A DNA stretch of 64,000 nucleotides from JAFDYH01 sp049840875 (GTDB taxonomy: Bacteria; Bacteroidota; Bacteroidia; Chitinophagales; Chitinophagaceae). The notes beneath the pieces are model-generated. The model made no database searches and was not told where the DNA came from. It saw nothing but the letters and a program-made list of their open reading frames with translations. Position numbers and translations under genes: made by a program. The stretch's first letter is position 1; each line of letters starts with the position of its first letter. The stretch covers positions 248,001 to 312,000 of the forward strand of contig JASGJE010000019.1 of assembly GCA_049840875.1 (NCBI GenBank), written 5' to 3'. This document shows, piece by piece, positions 17,971-26,716 of the stretch.

Positions 17971-18402
17971 ATGCGCACCACCATCAATCTCCGCCAGACC
18001 CTGCACCAACTTATTAACCGGTACGAGTCCATTGCTGAACAACATAAAAATTATTTTATTTCCCAGGACCTTTCCACACTGTACGTATCCTGTGAAGAAG
18101 AGATCCTGAGCACCTTACTGAACAGCCTGTTTTATCTATCAGCCAGGTGTAACCGAAATTCATCCATTACTGTTTCCGCGGTCAGTTACAACGACATGGC
18201 AGGGATCAGCCTGCTGAGTAATTACTCGGGAAACGCGCAGGCCATTCTTTACGGTTTCCAGCATTTTGACCTGCTTGCAAATGAAATTGACGGGCACCTG
18301 GATATCAGTAGTTACCGGAACCGTGAATCGGTTGTCAGTTTTACATTTAAGAATTATAAAACGGCTATGCCTTTTACTCCTGCAGGAAGGAAGGCCGCAT
18401 AG
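17971..18402 (+). CDS. Degenerate GHKL-ATPase-like protein
   Basis: Protein of 143 residues. The segment CEEEILSTLLNSLFYLSARC resembles the N-box helix of histidine-kinase ATPase domains, and the following strands (SITVSAVSYNDMAGISLL, ESVVSFTFKN) fit the same fold, but the DxGxG and GLGL nucleotide motifs are missing. There is no dimerisation domain. It may be a binding-only relic or an adaptor that contacts a kinase. The family call is by pattern only. Confidence 0.65.
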   Translation: MRTTINLRQTLHQLINRYESIAEQHKNYFISQDLSTLYVSCEEEILSTLLNSLFYLSARCNRNSSITVSAVSYNDMAGISLLSNYSGNAQAILYGFQHFDLLANEIDGHLDISSYRNRESVVSFTFKNYKTAMPFTPAGRKAA

Positions 18403-18406
18403 AAAA

Positions 18407-18426
18407 GGCCCCTGAGAGCAGGGGCC
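18407..18426 (+). terminator. GC-rich terminator-like hairpin
   Basis: An 8-bp perfect stem GGCCCCTG / CAGGGGCC with loop AGAG starts four bases after the stop of the preceding gene. No T-run follows directly, so factor-independent termination would be weak. Confidence 0.6.
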
Positions 18427-18631
18427 CGGGCTTGCCATAAAATTTAATTAATTCCGCGGCGAAAGTAGATTGAACGCAATAGAACGGGGATAATGTATAC
18501 CAACGCAGTAACCCGAACCATGAACCCAATGTGACCGTATATAAACTTTAAGCAATATCCCGGAAGGATCAATTTTGAGTGTTTATATACTAAAATTGAT
18601 AAGTGCAACGTATTATACCAAGGTTGCAATT

Positions 18632-18835
18632 ATGCAGCTTAAACCTTTATCTATGAAAATCCTTAATGTTCCTGTCCTGGAAAATCTTCCAGCCCTGAAA
18701 CTGATTTGTAACTATATCCGGCACGCCCTTGATGAGGCAGAGACCCATTTACTCCATCACTGGCTGTCGGAAAGTGAGGAAAACCAGCAGTTATTCCTGG
18801 AACTAACGGAGATGGATAGTGTAAGAGTGGTGTAA
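18632..18835 (+). CDS. Orphan FecR N-terminal-like small protein
   Basis: About 67 residues from the ATG at 18632 (AAGG lies nine bases upstream). The core ICNYIRHALDEAETHLLHHW then LSESEENQQLFLELTEMD closely follows the N-terminal anti-sigma segment of FecR proteins (compare the FecR at 35971: NAWIAEGEENRLLFEELTN). There is no transmembrane or FecR sensor domain. It is either a free anti-sigma-like domain or the stump of a broken fecR. No sigma factor is adjacent. Confidence 0.5.
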   Translation: MQLKPLSMKILNVPVLENLPALKLICNYIRHALDEAETHLLHHWLSESEENQQLFLELTEMDSVRVV

Positions 18836-18878
18836 GGTGTGGGATGACTGATGTAAGTAGTGAGCTGAGAGATGTCAG

Positions 18879-19568
18879 GTGTGCGGTGGCGGGAATGAAC
18901 TTGCCACGAAATCCGGAAAAACAGTCGGACAGTATGCCTGCAATTCAGTCGTGGCGGCGGCTAAGTATTTAGCGAAGCTTCCCTACATAGACGGTAAACA
19001 TATGGGTCTCCGGGGGCATAGTTTCGGCGGGTCTGAAACGAACTTCCTTGTCACACACACAAAGCTATTTAAAGCAGCTTCGGAGATGGCGGGGCCTTCC
19101 GACCAGATCAGCGGTTACCTGACCCTTTTGCCAACTAATAATAACAAAGAAGATAGTAAAGAGCAACAATCTATCCGCGAATATGGGCAGATCAGGTTCG
19201 CAGCAACATTATGGCAAAAGCCTGATTTTTATATCAGGGAATCATCAGTCCTTTACGCCGATCGGGTTACCACGCCGTTATTGATGATACACAACAAAAA
19301 TGATGACGGAGTGCAATTTAGGCAAGGAGTTGAATTCTTTATGGCCCTGCGGCATCTGAATAAACGAGTTTGGATGTTACAATACGATAACGGCAATCAT
19401 TTTGTTTCAGGCCAGGATTCGGTCGACTACACTATTCGGCTCACCCAGTTTTTTGACCATTATTTAAAAGAAACCTTACCGCCGGTTTGGCTAACAGAAG
19501 GAGTACCTGCGTATGAGAAAGGCATTCGATCAGGTTATGAACTTGACAAAAGCGGTAAGACTCCATAG
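18879..19568 (+). pseudogene. C-terminal catalytic part of an S9 (prolyl oligopeptidase) family peptidase
   Basis: About 220 residues of the alpha/beta-hydrolase domain. The nucleophile elbow is GLRGHSFGGSETNFLVTHT. The acid appears in HNKNDDGVQF and the histidine in YDNGNHFVSG, so all three triad positions survive. Homology begins near ELATKSGKTVG; the usual N-terminal part (a beta-propeller or similar several hundred residues) is absent and the upstream 40 bp are repeat-like. Probably a remnant after loss of the 5' end, although an isolated hydrolase domain could in principle fold. Confidence 0.75.
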
Positions 19569-19600
19569 CGTGCCTTCACAACGATTTTTAGTCATCAATC

Positions 19601-20524
19601 TCAACTCCCACGATTCTGAATTTTCCAATGCATCGGAGGGATTCCGAAGTTGCGTTTGAAGGCGGTAATGAAACCGCTGCGTGTAGAGTATCCAACTTCT
19701 GTAGCGATGTCCGTAATGGACCTGTTTGTTGTGTTTAGTAACAGCTTTGCCGCTTCCATGCGATGGTAGGTGAGGCGTTCGAAGACGCCCATGTGAAATA
19801 CCTGCTGAAAGCCGGACTTTAACTTTGTCTGGTTCAGGGTCACTTTTCTTGCAATCTGTGGTATATCGTCATGCTCGTGAAGATTTTGCTGCAGCAACGT
19901 ATCTGCTGCATAGATCGCTACGAGGTCACGATCACTGAGCCCGTCGTACAACACATTCTTATCATTGACCATGTGCAGCAGCAGAAGCTCTCGGATACAA
20001 TTGCTGTAGTAAAAATCACGGATGCGTTCTTCCTGCGGATTGTGCAGTAATTTCTGAATCACAGCACTCATCTCCGATGTCAACTGCTTTACCGGTGAGG
20101 GACTGACGATCTCTTTTATCCCGATACTTTTCAGTAAGTCATCCGAATAATGGGTAATGAAATAATTACAAGCAGTACCCTTACTGAAAAAAGTCTCGAT
20201 CTTCTGGTGTTTCGATAACTGGTATTGTCCTGTCCGGAGGACGATGTTCTCGCCATTATCGGAGCGGGTCGGCAGTTCACCTTCCAATACAGCCTCCAGG
20301 CGAATCCCTTTGTTCCTCTCGGTTATGGATAACCGTATATTTTTAAAGAACCTGAATACACGGTAACTGATATTAAACAACGGGTTTTTATAACGTGTCA
20401 GCTTTAGCTTCTGCTCAACCGTTTCGATCTTAGCCGCATCTCCGCCAGGTAGTATACTTCCATTCGCGGCGGCTTCCTGCCATTCGAGTTTACCCTTTCC
20501 ATTATGATTTATTTCAGGCAACAT
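19601..20524 (-). CDS. AraC-family transcriptional regulator (PchR-like)
   Basis: Regulator of 307 residues. The C-terminal double helix-turn-helix spans about residues 205-305: DIPQIARKVTLNQTKLKSGF, then FERLTYHRMEAAKLLL and the signature SITDIATEVGYSTRSGFITA. The N-terminal 200 residues form an effector domain similar to PchR-type siderophore regulators. It is transcribed away from the ABC/oxidase operon's 3' end, with a palindrome at 20639 about 115 bp before its start. It is the nearest dedicated regulator to that operon. Confidence 0.9.
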   Translation of the reverse strand: MLPEINHNGKGKLEWQEAAANGSILPGGDAAKIETVEQKLKLTRYKNPLFNISYRVFRFFKNIRLSITERNKGIRLEAVLEGELPTRSDNGENIVLRTGQYQLSKHQKIETFFSKGTACNYFITHYSDDLLKSIGIKEIVSPSPVKQLTSEMSAVIQKLLHNPQEERIRDFYYSNCIRELLLLHMVNDKNVLYDGLSDRDLVAIYAADTLLQQNLHEHDDIPQIARKVTLNQTKLKSGFQQVFHMGVFERLTYHRMEAAKLLLNTTNRSITDIATEVGYSTRSGFITAFKRNFGIPPMHWKIQNRGS

Positions 20525-20881
20525 GGACTTCTCCTGGTTACAGATTTTTCTAAAAATGGGTTTACGGTTTGTGGTAAGTGTTATCCCGGTTGGATCATCT
20601 CTTTAAACAACTAAGGTAAAATAACCTGCCCGCGGCTGAACAGGTATTTATACCTGTTTTATAATATACGCATCAAATACTTCTATTCACGAACTTTTAA
20701 TGACTGAACTAACTCAACGATGTAACAGAATTTATTTCTCCCAAACAACATGTTCCGAACGAGAATCTTTACTGAATAATTGCCAGGAATTTTCAACTGC
20801 TTCATTCGCTGCCTTACTACAACGCTCGGGGATTGATGCTGATTGCCAAACAGTGATCTATTCGCCGGGTATGCCTGTATC
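20525..20881. other. Intergenic region upstream of the AraC gene
   Basis: About 357 bp between the AraC start and the stop of the DUF1415-like gene. It holds the palindrome at 20639-20658. Open frames on either strand at 20683-20945 have no family features and I do not call them genes. Confidence 0.5.
20639..20658. promoter_or_regulatory. Palindrome AACAGGTATTTATACCTGTT
   Basis: Arms ACAGGTAT and ATACCTGT are perfect with a two-base centre. It lies about 115 bp upstream of the AraC start. An identical 18-base core lies at 26028, on the other side of the ABC/oxidase operon. Confidence 0.6.
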
Positions 20882-21394
20882 TTACAGGTATTTTGCAAAC
20901 TGTTCAAAGTTATTGTCCAGGTCCTCTTTTGTCCAGAATTTATAATACTGAGTGGCCATCAGCGTCGTCTTAGCCGCTGAAATCTGCCGTGCAGTCTGGA
21001 CCAGCAAGGTTGGAAAGGGGACTTTTCTTGTAAAATGCCCGTGAATATTAAAATTATCCAAGGGATGAAGAGCAATCGAAATTATCTTGTTGCGTGAAAA
21101 AAGATCACAAAGCTTTTTTCCGTATTCAATGAATTCATCAAGACCCAGTGTCGTGTCCGTATCGAACGCTAACAAAGTGTTTTCGTCCGTATGCGCGAAT
21201 GTTGAACTGATCAGGGAGATGACCTGGTCACCTGGCTCAGCACCGAAAATGACCTTCTCAAACAGTATCCTGTTTTTTAGACGTTCTTTTTTTACAAAGG
21301 GGCACATTGGTAAGTTACCAAACGCTTCGTTTTTCGGCTCCAACACATTTACCATGTAATTAATCAGCGCCTGTTTATTTGCTTCCATTGACAT
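20882..21394 (-). CDS. DUF1415-like protein
   Basis: Protein of 170 residues and last gene of the ABC/oxidase operon. The motif LPMCPFVKKERLKNRI resembles the LNLCPFA segment of DUF1415, and ALHPLDNFNIHGHFTRKVPF then PTLLVQTARQI matches the later segment where DUF1415 has a conserved NRSPYP-like motif. DUF1415 has no established function; the conserved Cys and His residues are suggestive of metal binding or catalysis. It overlaps the oxidase gene by 20 bases, so the two are translationally linked. Confidence 0.65.
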   Translation of the reverse strand: MSMEANKQALINYMVNVLEPKNEAFGNLPMCPFVKKERLKNRILFEKVIFGAEPGDQVISLISSTFAHTDENTLLAFDTDTTLGLDEFIEYGKKLCDLFSRNKIISIALHPLDNFNIHGHFTRKVPFPTLLVQTARQISAAKTTLMATQYYKFWTKEDLDNNFEQFAKYL

Positions 21395-22269
21395 CTGAAC
21401 AATATTTGATCATGCGCTCCTGTAACAAACAAAAATCCAGGTACCCGTCTTCAAGGCTTTGCCGGACCTGCTTTGCTGATAAAGCTCCTGAATAATTCTG
21501 AACGGCCAATTCCATCGCCCTGAGTGCATAATCATGGTGGTCTTTTTCTACGTCACAATGTATATCGACCCAGTAAAATGCTGATAGACCTGATGGATGG
21601 ATTTTGTTTTTAAGAAAGAAGACCAGGTTCCGGATATTTTTCCAGCAGGTAATCCCTGATGGTAATGAATTCCTGGTCGGCCAGCTCTTCTGATGCAATA
21701 TGAAATCCAATTCCTTCCAGGAGTGCAGCATCAGCGGGAATACCGGTAATACAATAGCCCGTCATTACCTCATCCAACAACGATTCAAGGCGAGTGTCAA
21801 CCTGCGGAATATAAAGATCACTGCTATTAAAAAAGTCAACTGTCGCTTCCAGGAAAAATCCCGCCATATCGCGATGGGTCACCCTGATCTGCTGCTTCAT
21901 TGCGTTAAACTCATCTTCGGCAGCAGCAAAAATATTGGAGGCAATCTCAGAACTCTTACTGTAAATATTCCGGTTCATACTTAATCCCTGACCCATGAAA
22001 ATGGACTGCGAGACATGCACTGCACCGGCAAGCCGGGCTACTCCTCCTGCGAAAACTGAATTAAACGCAATGTATCTTGAAAAAAATGTCAGAGCAGCCT
22101 GCGGAGAATTTACCTGTTGCAAACTCTGATTTAAAAATCTATGCCGCCAGGTTTGATTAAACGATGTATCAAAGGATCTCTTAATCAGACCGGCTGTTTC
22201 AAGGGCTATACCAGTTTCTATCATTTCTAATTTTTCCAGGTTCAAAGGACACAAGATTTGCTTCAGCAA
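21375..22269 (-). pseudogene. Haem-oxygenase-fold diiron oxidase (TENA/PqqC-like), split by a frameshift
   Basis: Two overlapping frames give one protein of about 285-295 residues. Frame one (from 22269; TTG, or ATG at 22224) covers the N-terminal helices, with FLNQSLQQVNSPQAALTFFS and EDEFNAMKQQIRVTHRDMAG, and stops at 21610. Frame two continues with VFFLKNKIHPSGLSAFYWVD and the helix HCDVEKDHHDYALRA, which has the H-x3-E/D-x2-H type spacing of metal-binding helices in haem-oxygenase-like diiron oxidases. The switch lies near 21625, where one extra base after CCTG would explain it. As it stands the metal site is split, so the gene is broken or the sequence has an error. It overlaps the DUF1415-like gene and follows the membrane protein. 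Confidence 0.7.
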
Positions 22270-22309
22270 TTTAATAAATATTATCCACGAGAACGTTTTG
22301 CAGTACGTT

Positions 22310-23107
22310 TCAAGCAGACGTTTTCCGTGCGTTCCAGATGTTCCTGATTATTTTTGACTGTGTAATGACAAAAATAAGGTTGCAGGTTATCAACTGCGCA
22401 GCAATTATTCCCCCCGCAAATGTTTCCCATTCCTCCGGCTTTTCACCGACAATTAACCATACAAACAGAACAATGTTTGTTATTACGATGGGCACATCCG
22501 CCAGCCAGAAACTTTCAAGATAGTTCTTCCTTTCTATCTCATCTTTGTGTATATGCGATAATATATAATCCAGGGTATAGTAGACGAAGCTCAGTGCACA
22601 ACCACACATCAGCGCATACCAGTGATCGTGTTTCCAGATTATGCCAAGCGTAAAGAAAATACCAGAGACCGGCAGGAAAACAGACATTACAATCAGCGTA
22701 ACGACATATTTCGTTTTTTTACTGCTCCCGATTTCATTCAGCTCGTTCCAATAGTACCACACAAAACAAGCGGACCAGGTCAGGGCTGCTAATTCCCAAA
22801 CATCCCAGATAGTCTTGCAATGGTGTGCCTGCAAAAAACCATTCGGATCGGTAAGTTGTTTACTCAGCAAGAAAGCGCCGGCTAAGATGATCACTCCTAT
22901 AAAGGAAATTATTATTAACCCCATATTCTGCGAACTTTCAGCCGCGACCCCGGCACCGACATCCGCCGCACCAGCATCTTTTGTTAACGTTTTCTGTAGT
23001 GCACCCGCGTCCTTCTGTGACCCGTTATTTTCCTCCTGCAGTTTTTTCTCATTTCCCGGGTTTCCATTCCCGGATGTTTCCGGTGTAGGTTTGGTTGAAT
23101 CTTTCAT
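22310..23107 (-). CDS. Membrane protein of the ABC/oxidase operon, unknown function
   Basis: Protein of 265 residues. The first 60 residues are hydrophilic and low-complexity (rich in Gly, Asn, Lys, Ala). About six transmembrane helices follow from residue 62 (GLIIISFIGVIILAGAFLL). Polar connections include AHHCKTIWDVWELAALTWSA and WKHDHWYALMCGCAL, so Cys and His face the membrane region. No family was recognised. Its stop lies 40-85 bp before the likely oxidase starts. Its ATG is one base after the ATPase stop. Confidence 0.75.
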   Translation of the reverse strand: MKDSTKPTPETSGNGNPGNEKKLQEENNGSQKDAGALQKTLTKDAGAADVGAGVAAESSQNMGLIIISFIGVIILAGAFLLSKQLTDPNGFLQAHHCKTIWDVWELAALTWSACFVWYYWNELNEIGSSKKTKYVVTLIVMSVFLPVSGIFFTLGIIWKHDHWYALMCGCALSFVYYTLDYILSHIHKDEIERKNYLESFWLADVPIVITNIVLFVWLIVGEKPEEWETFAGGIIAAQLITCNLIFVITQSKIIRNIWNARKTSA

Positions 23108-23108
23108 A

Positions 23109-23888
23109 TTATAGTAAGGTTCTTAGTTTCTGATAAATTTCATGAAATTCACGGGTGTAAATAAGTTCGGCTCTCCTCGGTCTCTCGAACGTAATTTTTA
23201 CAACATCTGCAATAGCGGCTATTGGTCTTTCCGGCAGAACAAAAATTACGTCGCTCAAAAGAATTGCTTCCGCCAGGTCGTGCGTAACCAATACGATTAA
23301 CTTACCTGGCTTCCCTGCTATCTTCAAAATGACTTCCTGCAATTCCTCTCTTGTTTCTGCATCCAATGAGCTGAAGGGCTCATCCATTAAGAGAATGGGG
23401 GCATCCACCGCCATTGCCCGACCGATGGCTACCCGTTGCTGCATCCCCCCGGAAAGCTCTTTGGGGTACGCTTCTAACCTGTCCAGCAAGTCCAGTTCCC
23501 CTGCAATCCGTTTCACAATGTCATCTTTACCTGCACTTTTTTTTATTTCCAAACCAAACGCAATGTTCTCATATACATTCAACCACGGAAAGCAGGTAAA
23601 GTGCTGGGGTACCAGGGATGTTTGTTGTGTCGGCCCGGCTACAGGGATATTATTCACCGTCACGGAGCCGCTACCGGATTTTTCCAGGCCCGAAACCAAT
23701 CGTAACAATGTCGTTTTCCCTGAGCCTGATTTCCCGATGAATGTGACAATTTTATTATGTTCATCGACCGGCAGCTCCAGAGAAAAGTTTTTAAAAACGC
23801 CAATTTCTTTCTTTGACTTTTTCTCAATAAATGTCTTTGTCAGATTTTTAAATACAATTGTATTATGTGCAACGCTACCTAGCTCCAT
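23109..23888 (-). CDS. ABC transporter ATP-binding protein, NitT/TauT type
   Basis: ATPase of 259 residues. Walker A is FIGKSGSGKTTLLRL, the Q-loop is SLVPQHF, the signature is ELSGGMQQRVAIGRA, Walker B is APILLMDEPFSSLD and the H-switch is VLVTHDLAEAI. It resembles SsuB/TauB/NrtD. It overlaps the permease gene by 10 bases. A 15-residue N-terminal extension precedes the usual start region IVFKNLTKTF. Confidence 0.93.
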   Translation of the reverse strand: MELGSVAHNTIVFKNLTKTFIEKKSKKEIGVFKNFSLELPVDEHNKIVTFIGKSGSGKTTLLRLVSGLEKSGSGSVTVNNIPVAGPTQQTSLVPQHFTCFPWLNVYENIAFGLEIKKSAGKDDIVKRIAGELDLLDRLEAYPKELSGGMQQRVAIGRAMAVDAPILLMDEPFSSLDAETREELQEVILKIAGKPGKLIVLVTHDLAEAILLSDVIFVLPERPIAAIADVVKITFERPRRAELIYTREFHEIYQKLRTLL

Positions 23889-24658
23889 CTGATAAAGTAC
23901 TTTTTTGACTGTTTGAGAATATAATCGAATAACGATGCAATGAGCGCAATGACGATTAATAATCCAAACACTTTTGCCGAGTCCTGTGTCCTGCTTGAAA
24001 TATAAATCAAATAGCCGAGCCCTGTCTGCTCTTCATTCCCATTGATATATTCAACCAAAACAATATATGACCACATCAACGAATTTGAAACTATCACAGC
24101 ATTATATATCTGTGGTAATGCCGACGGAAATAAAACTTTAGTAAAAAGCTGAAAGTTCGTTGCCCCTAAATCTTTCGCCACATCAATATAATCGACGTTA
24201 TGGACGTTGTGTAATGCATCACGGACAAGCAGAATCATATAGAATACTGAAACCAGGAAAAGGAAGATAATTTTTGCACGTTCCTCAATGCTGAACCACA
24301 AAACAACCAGCCCCAGAAACCCTGTTACCGGAACACTTTTAAGACCACTTATAATACCCCCCAGCAGGCCATCAGCCAGCCTGGATACGCCCATGAGTGA
24401 ACCTATAATTATTCCAGACAGCGTCACGAGGAACATCGCAGAAAGCACACGGTAGGTGCTTAATACTATCGCTTTTTGTAACCATCCCTTCTCTATCAAT
24501 TCAACCACTCCGTTATAAACCTGCGCAGGCGATGGAAGAAATACCGGCTTTATCATTTTCAATGACGAAACCCAGGTCCAGGCGATCAACAGCACGAGAG
24601 CGCCTATCACACTCAGTGCATACCTTGTTTTAAAGAAACTAAAGCGGGTATCCATCAT
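23879..24658 (-). CDS. ABC transporter permease, NitT/TauT type
   Basis: Inner-membrane permease of 259 residues with about six helices and the EAA-type cytoplasmic loop DVAKDLGATNFQLFTKVLFP. The start MMDTRFSFFKTRYAL is followed by the first helix. It is three bases after the substrate-binding protein and overlaps the ATPase gene, so the three import genes are one unit. Confidence 0.92.
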   Translation of the reverse strand: MMDTRFSFFKTRYALSVIGALVLLIAWTWVSSLKMIKPVFLPSPAQVYNGVVELIEKGWLQKAIVLSTYRVLSAMFLVTLSGIIIGSLMGVSRLADGLLGGIISGLKSVPVTGFLGLVVLWFSIEERAKIIFLFLVSVFYMILLVRDALHNVHNVDYIDVAKDLGATNFQLFTKVLFPSALPQIYNAVIVSNSLMWSYIVLVEYINGNEEQTGLGYLIYISSRTQDSAKVFGLLIVIALIASLFDYILKQSKKYFIRWS

Positions 24659-24661
24659 GCC

Positions 24662-25774
24662 TTATTTGTTATGCAAATTCCTGATGAACCTATCGGTCAC
24701 GGCGTTCTGCGGACTCAACGTATCCTCGATAAACTTCCTGTCCAACCATATTCCACCTGCTTCCCGGAACAGATCGTAGAGCAATGGATTTGTGCCATCG
24801 ACACCAAACATTTTAACATTGTCCCCCAGTTCTGTAAGGTCAACGTTATTCATGATAGACAAGGTCTTTTCTTCCCCTATTTCATTAAACAGTGGTTCAT
24901 TCTCCATGAGCAATTTTGCCGTGTACTGCGGATTTGCTTTTGCCTGTTTTGCACCGTCAAACCAACCATCCACGAATGCCTGAATCACTTCCGGGTGAGT
25001 GTTGATAAAATCCTCACGGGCTACCATCAGGTCCGACAATATGTGATTGTATTTTGCGCTGGAGACCAGTACATGACTGCCTTTCCTTTCTTTGAGGGCA
25101 TTCGCCACATCGGGTTCCCACACGACGCAGGCATCTACCTGGTTGGCCACAAAATCCTGCCGCGCGTCCGGGCTTGCATTTTTGCCAACAATTGTCTTTC
25201 TCAGGTCACGTACCTGCTGTTCGGAAATTGCGGAATGCCTCATTACATATTCATAAAACCAGTCGGATGGGGTTAACTGTGCCAACGCTACTTTGCGGCC
25301 CGCCAGTTGCTCAACTGACTTAATTGAAGAGTCCGCAACGATTGCATCCGCACCTTTTGACCAATCGACCTGGAGGAAAGCCCTGGCAGGAACGCCGCCC
25401 TTTACAAAACCCGGCAGTTCATTCGCCCAAAAGTCTACCGTCGACCAGACCACATCCACATCATTTTTACCACCCCTTACAAATGACTTTGCCCGTAAAT
25501 CTGCGTCTTCAAGCAAGACGAATTCAACCATTATATTGTGATCCTTATAGTAAATGCAGTTTTTGTTTGGCTTAAAACCGTCATTTGCCACGATGCCACC
25601 GGCGTAGCCAGGCCAGGAAACAATTCCCACTTTTAATGGCCGACCCAAGAGACCCTGTTCACCTGACAGATCCTTTGTTTTCGGTCTGAAAAAGAAAAAC
25701 CCAATAATCAATAAAACGGCAAGGATCACAACAGTAATTCCAAAGAGAATCTTTGGCCGGTTTTCGTGTGGCAT
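24662..25774 (-). CDS. ABC transporter substrate-binding protein, NitT/TauT-like
   Basis: First gene of the operon, 370 residues. An N-terminal hydrophobic anchor (ILFGITVVILAVLLIIGFFF) holds it in the membrane rather than a lipobox. The binding fold shows PLKVGIVSWPGYAGGIVAND, DVVWSTVDFWANELP, SVEQLAGRKVALAQ and DACVVWEPDVANALK, as in NrtA/SsuA/ThiY-like proteins. The ligand is not readable; this family takes up nitrate, sulfonates, pyrimidines and other small anions or amines. Confidence 0.9.
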   Translation of the reverse strand: MPHENRPKILFGITVVILAVLLIIGFFFFRPKTKDLSGEQGLLGRPLKVGIVSWPGYAGGIVANDGFKPNKNCIYYKDHNIMVEFVLLEDADLRAKSFVRGGKNDVDVVWSTVDFWANELPGFVKGGVPARAFLQVDWSKGADAIVADSSIKSVEQLAGRKVALAQLTPSDWFYEYVMRHSAISEQQVRDLRKTIVGKNASPDARQDFVANQVDACVVWEPDVANALKERKGSHVLVSSAKYNHILSDLMVAREDFINTHPEVIQAFVDGWFDGAKQAKANPQYTAKLLMENEPLFNEIGEEKTLSIMNNVDLTELGDNVKMFGVDGTNPLLYDLFREAGGIWLDRKFIEDTLSPQNAVTDRFIRNLHNK

Positions 25775-26027
25775 ATTCTAAATTTTAAAATTTTTAGCTA
25801 TTCCCAGGTATGTACCAGCAACCAGAGAACCAATGCTAGAAGCGTTCACTATCTCTTTTATTTTCCGGCTTACCAGTTATCTCAAGTTGCGTAATTTTTA
25901 GCAAAAAGGAATGCAAAATGAGAAATTTTCCTTTTGACTTGTTATTTAAATGAGATTCCATGAGCAGATGATCAGTTCTTCGATATTTGTTTTCGACAGT
26001 AAGATAAGCGATGTTCAGGAGCGGTTT

Positions 26028-26045
26028 ACAGGTATTTATACCTGT
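26028..26045. promoter_or_regulatory. Palindrome ACAGGTATTTATACCTGT
   Basis: Same 18-base sequence as at 20640. A partial second arm GCAGGTATTA follows directly. It lies about 255 bp upstream of the substrate-binding gene and seven bases beyond the stop of the sigma factor gene. Confidence 0.6.
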
Positions 26046-26052
26046 GCAGGTA

Positions 26053-26712
26053 TTACATGATTTTTAATTTTTTCCGGATGATCGCAATCGCCCGTACACG
26101 CAGATTGCGGACGGTGTGGTGAGAGACCTGCATCAGTTTGCTGATTTCGCGGTCGGACTTGCCATATATGTAGGAAAGACTGAAAACATCTTTTGTTCGC
26201 CCCGTTAATTTTTCTGCGACCGGGTAAATTGAACGCAGCATTTCAGCCCGGACAATTTCCAATTCATTTATTGCCGCAACGGGATCTATCAACTCCAGTT
26301 CTGTATGATCTGCCACCACAACGATCTTTCGTTTGCGTACCTGGCTGATGCAGGTATGATGTACCGTTGTATATAAATAGGCACGGATGGCCTCGGGTCT
26401 ATTGATTGTTGCTTTGCGATGCCAAAGGTTTGCAAAGGCGTCCTGCACGATATCTTCCGGTTCCATCCCTTTTGGCGAAATCTTCCTAACAAAAAAACAC
26501 AGTGAGCGAAAGTACATGCGAAAGAAATAATCATAGCCCTTCTCCTGCCCGAGGCGAAAGGCTTTTGCATAATCATTAATATTGTCTGTTGCGCCGAAGG
26601 GCACTATATAAAAACGATGATGACATACGAAATGAGTCTTTATACATGCCGACGAGTAGCCATATATTCTGTATCGTGAAAAGAAGCGCAAAAAAATGGC
26701 GCAGGTCTCCAC
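26053..26712 (-). CDS. ECF-type RNA polymerase sigma factor (Bacteroides expansion family-like)
   Basis: Sigma factor. Region 2 shows KGYDYFFRMYFRSLCFFVRK and the DIVQDAFANLWHRK motif; region 4 shows LTGRTKDVFSLSYIYGKSDR and ISKLMQVSHHTVRNLRVRA. The longest frame begins with a GTG at 26712, but the first 36 residues (aromatic- and Cys-rich) do not fit the family. A GTG at 26604 (VPFGATDNIND) gives a more normal 183-residue protein. No FecR gene is next to it. The nearest one, at 35971, lies 9 kb away on the other strand. Confidence 0.88.
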   Translation of the reverse strand: METCAIFLRFFSRYRIYGYSSACIKTHFVCHHRFYIVPFGATDNINDYAKAFRLGQEKGYDYFFRMYFRSLCFFVRKISPKGMEPEDIVQDAFANLWHRKATINRPEAIRAYLYTTVHHTCISQVRKRKIVVVADHTELELIDPVAAINELEIVRAEMLRSIYPVAEKLTGRTKDVFSLSYIYGKSDREISKLMQVSHHTVRNLRVRAIAIIRKKLKIM

Positions 26713-26716
26713 TTAC

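Noticed and set aside
20700..20945. Plus-strand frame of 81 codons before the DUF1415-like gene
   Set aside because: It overlaps the 3' end of a real gene, is Ser/Cys-rich and has no partner or ribosome-binding context.
21610..21625. Programmed +1 frameshift at UCU-UAA in the oxidase gene
   Set aside because: Possible in principle, but the slipped tRNA pairing would be poor and there is no stimulatory signal that I can see; mutation or sequence error is simpler.
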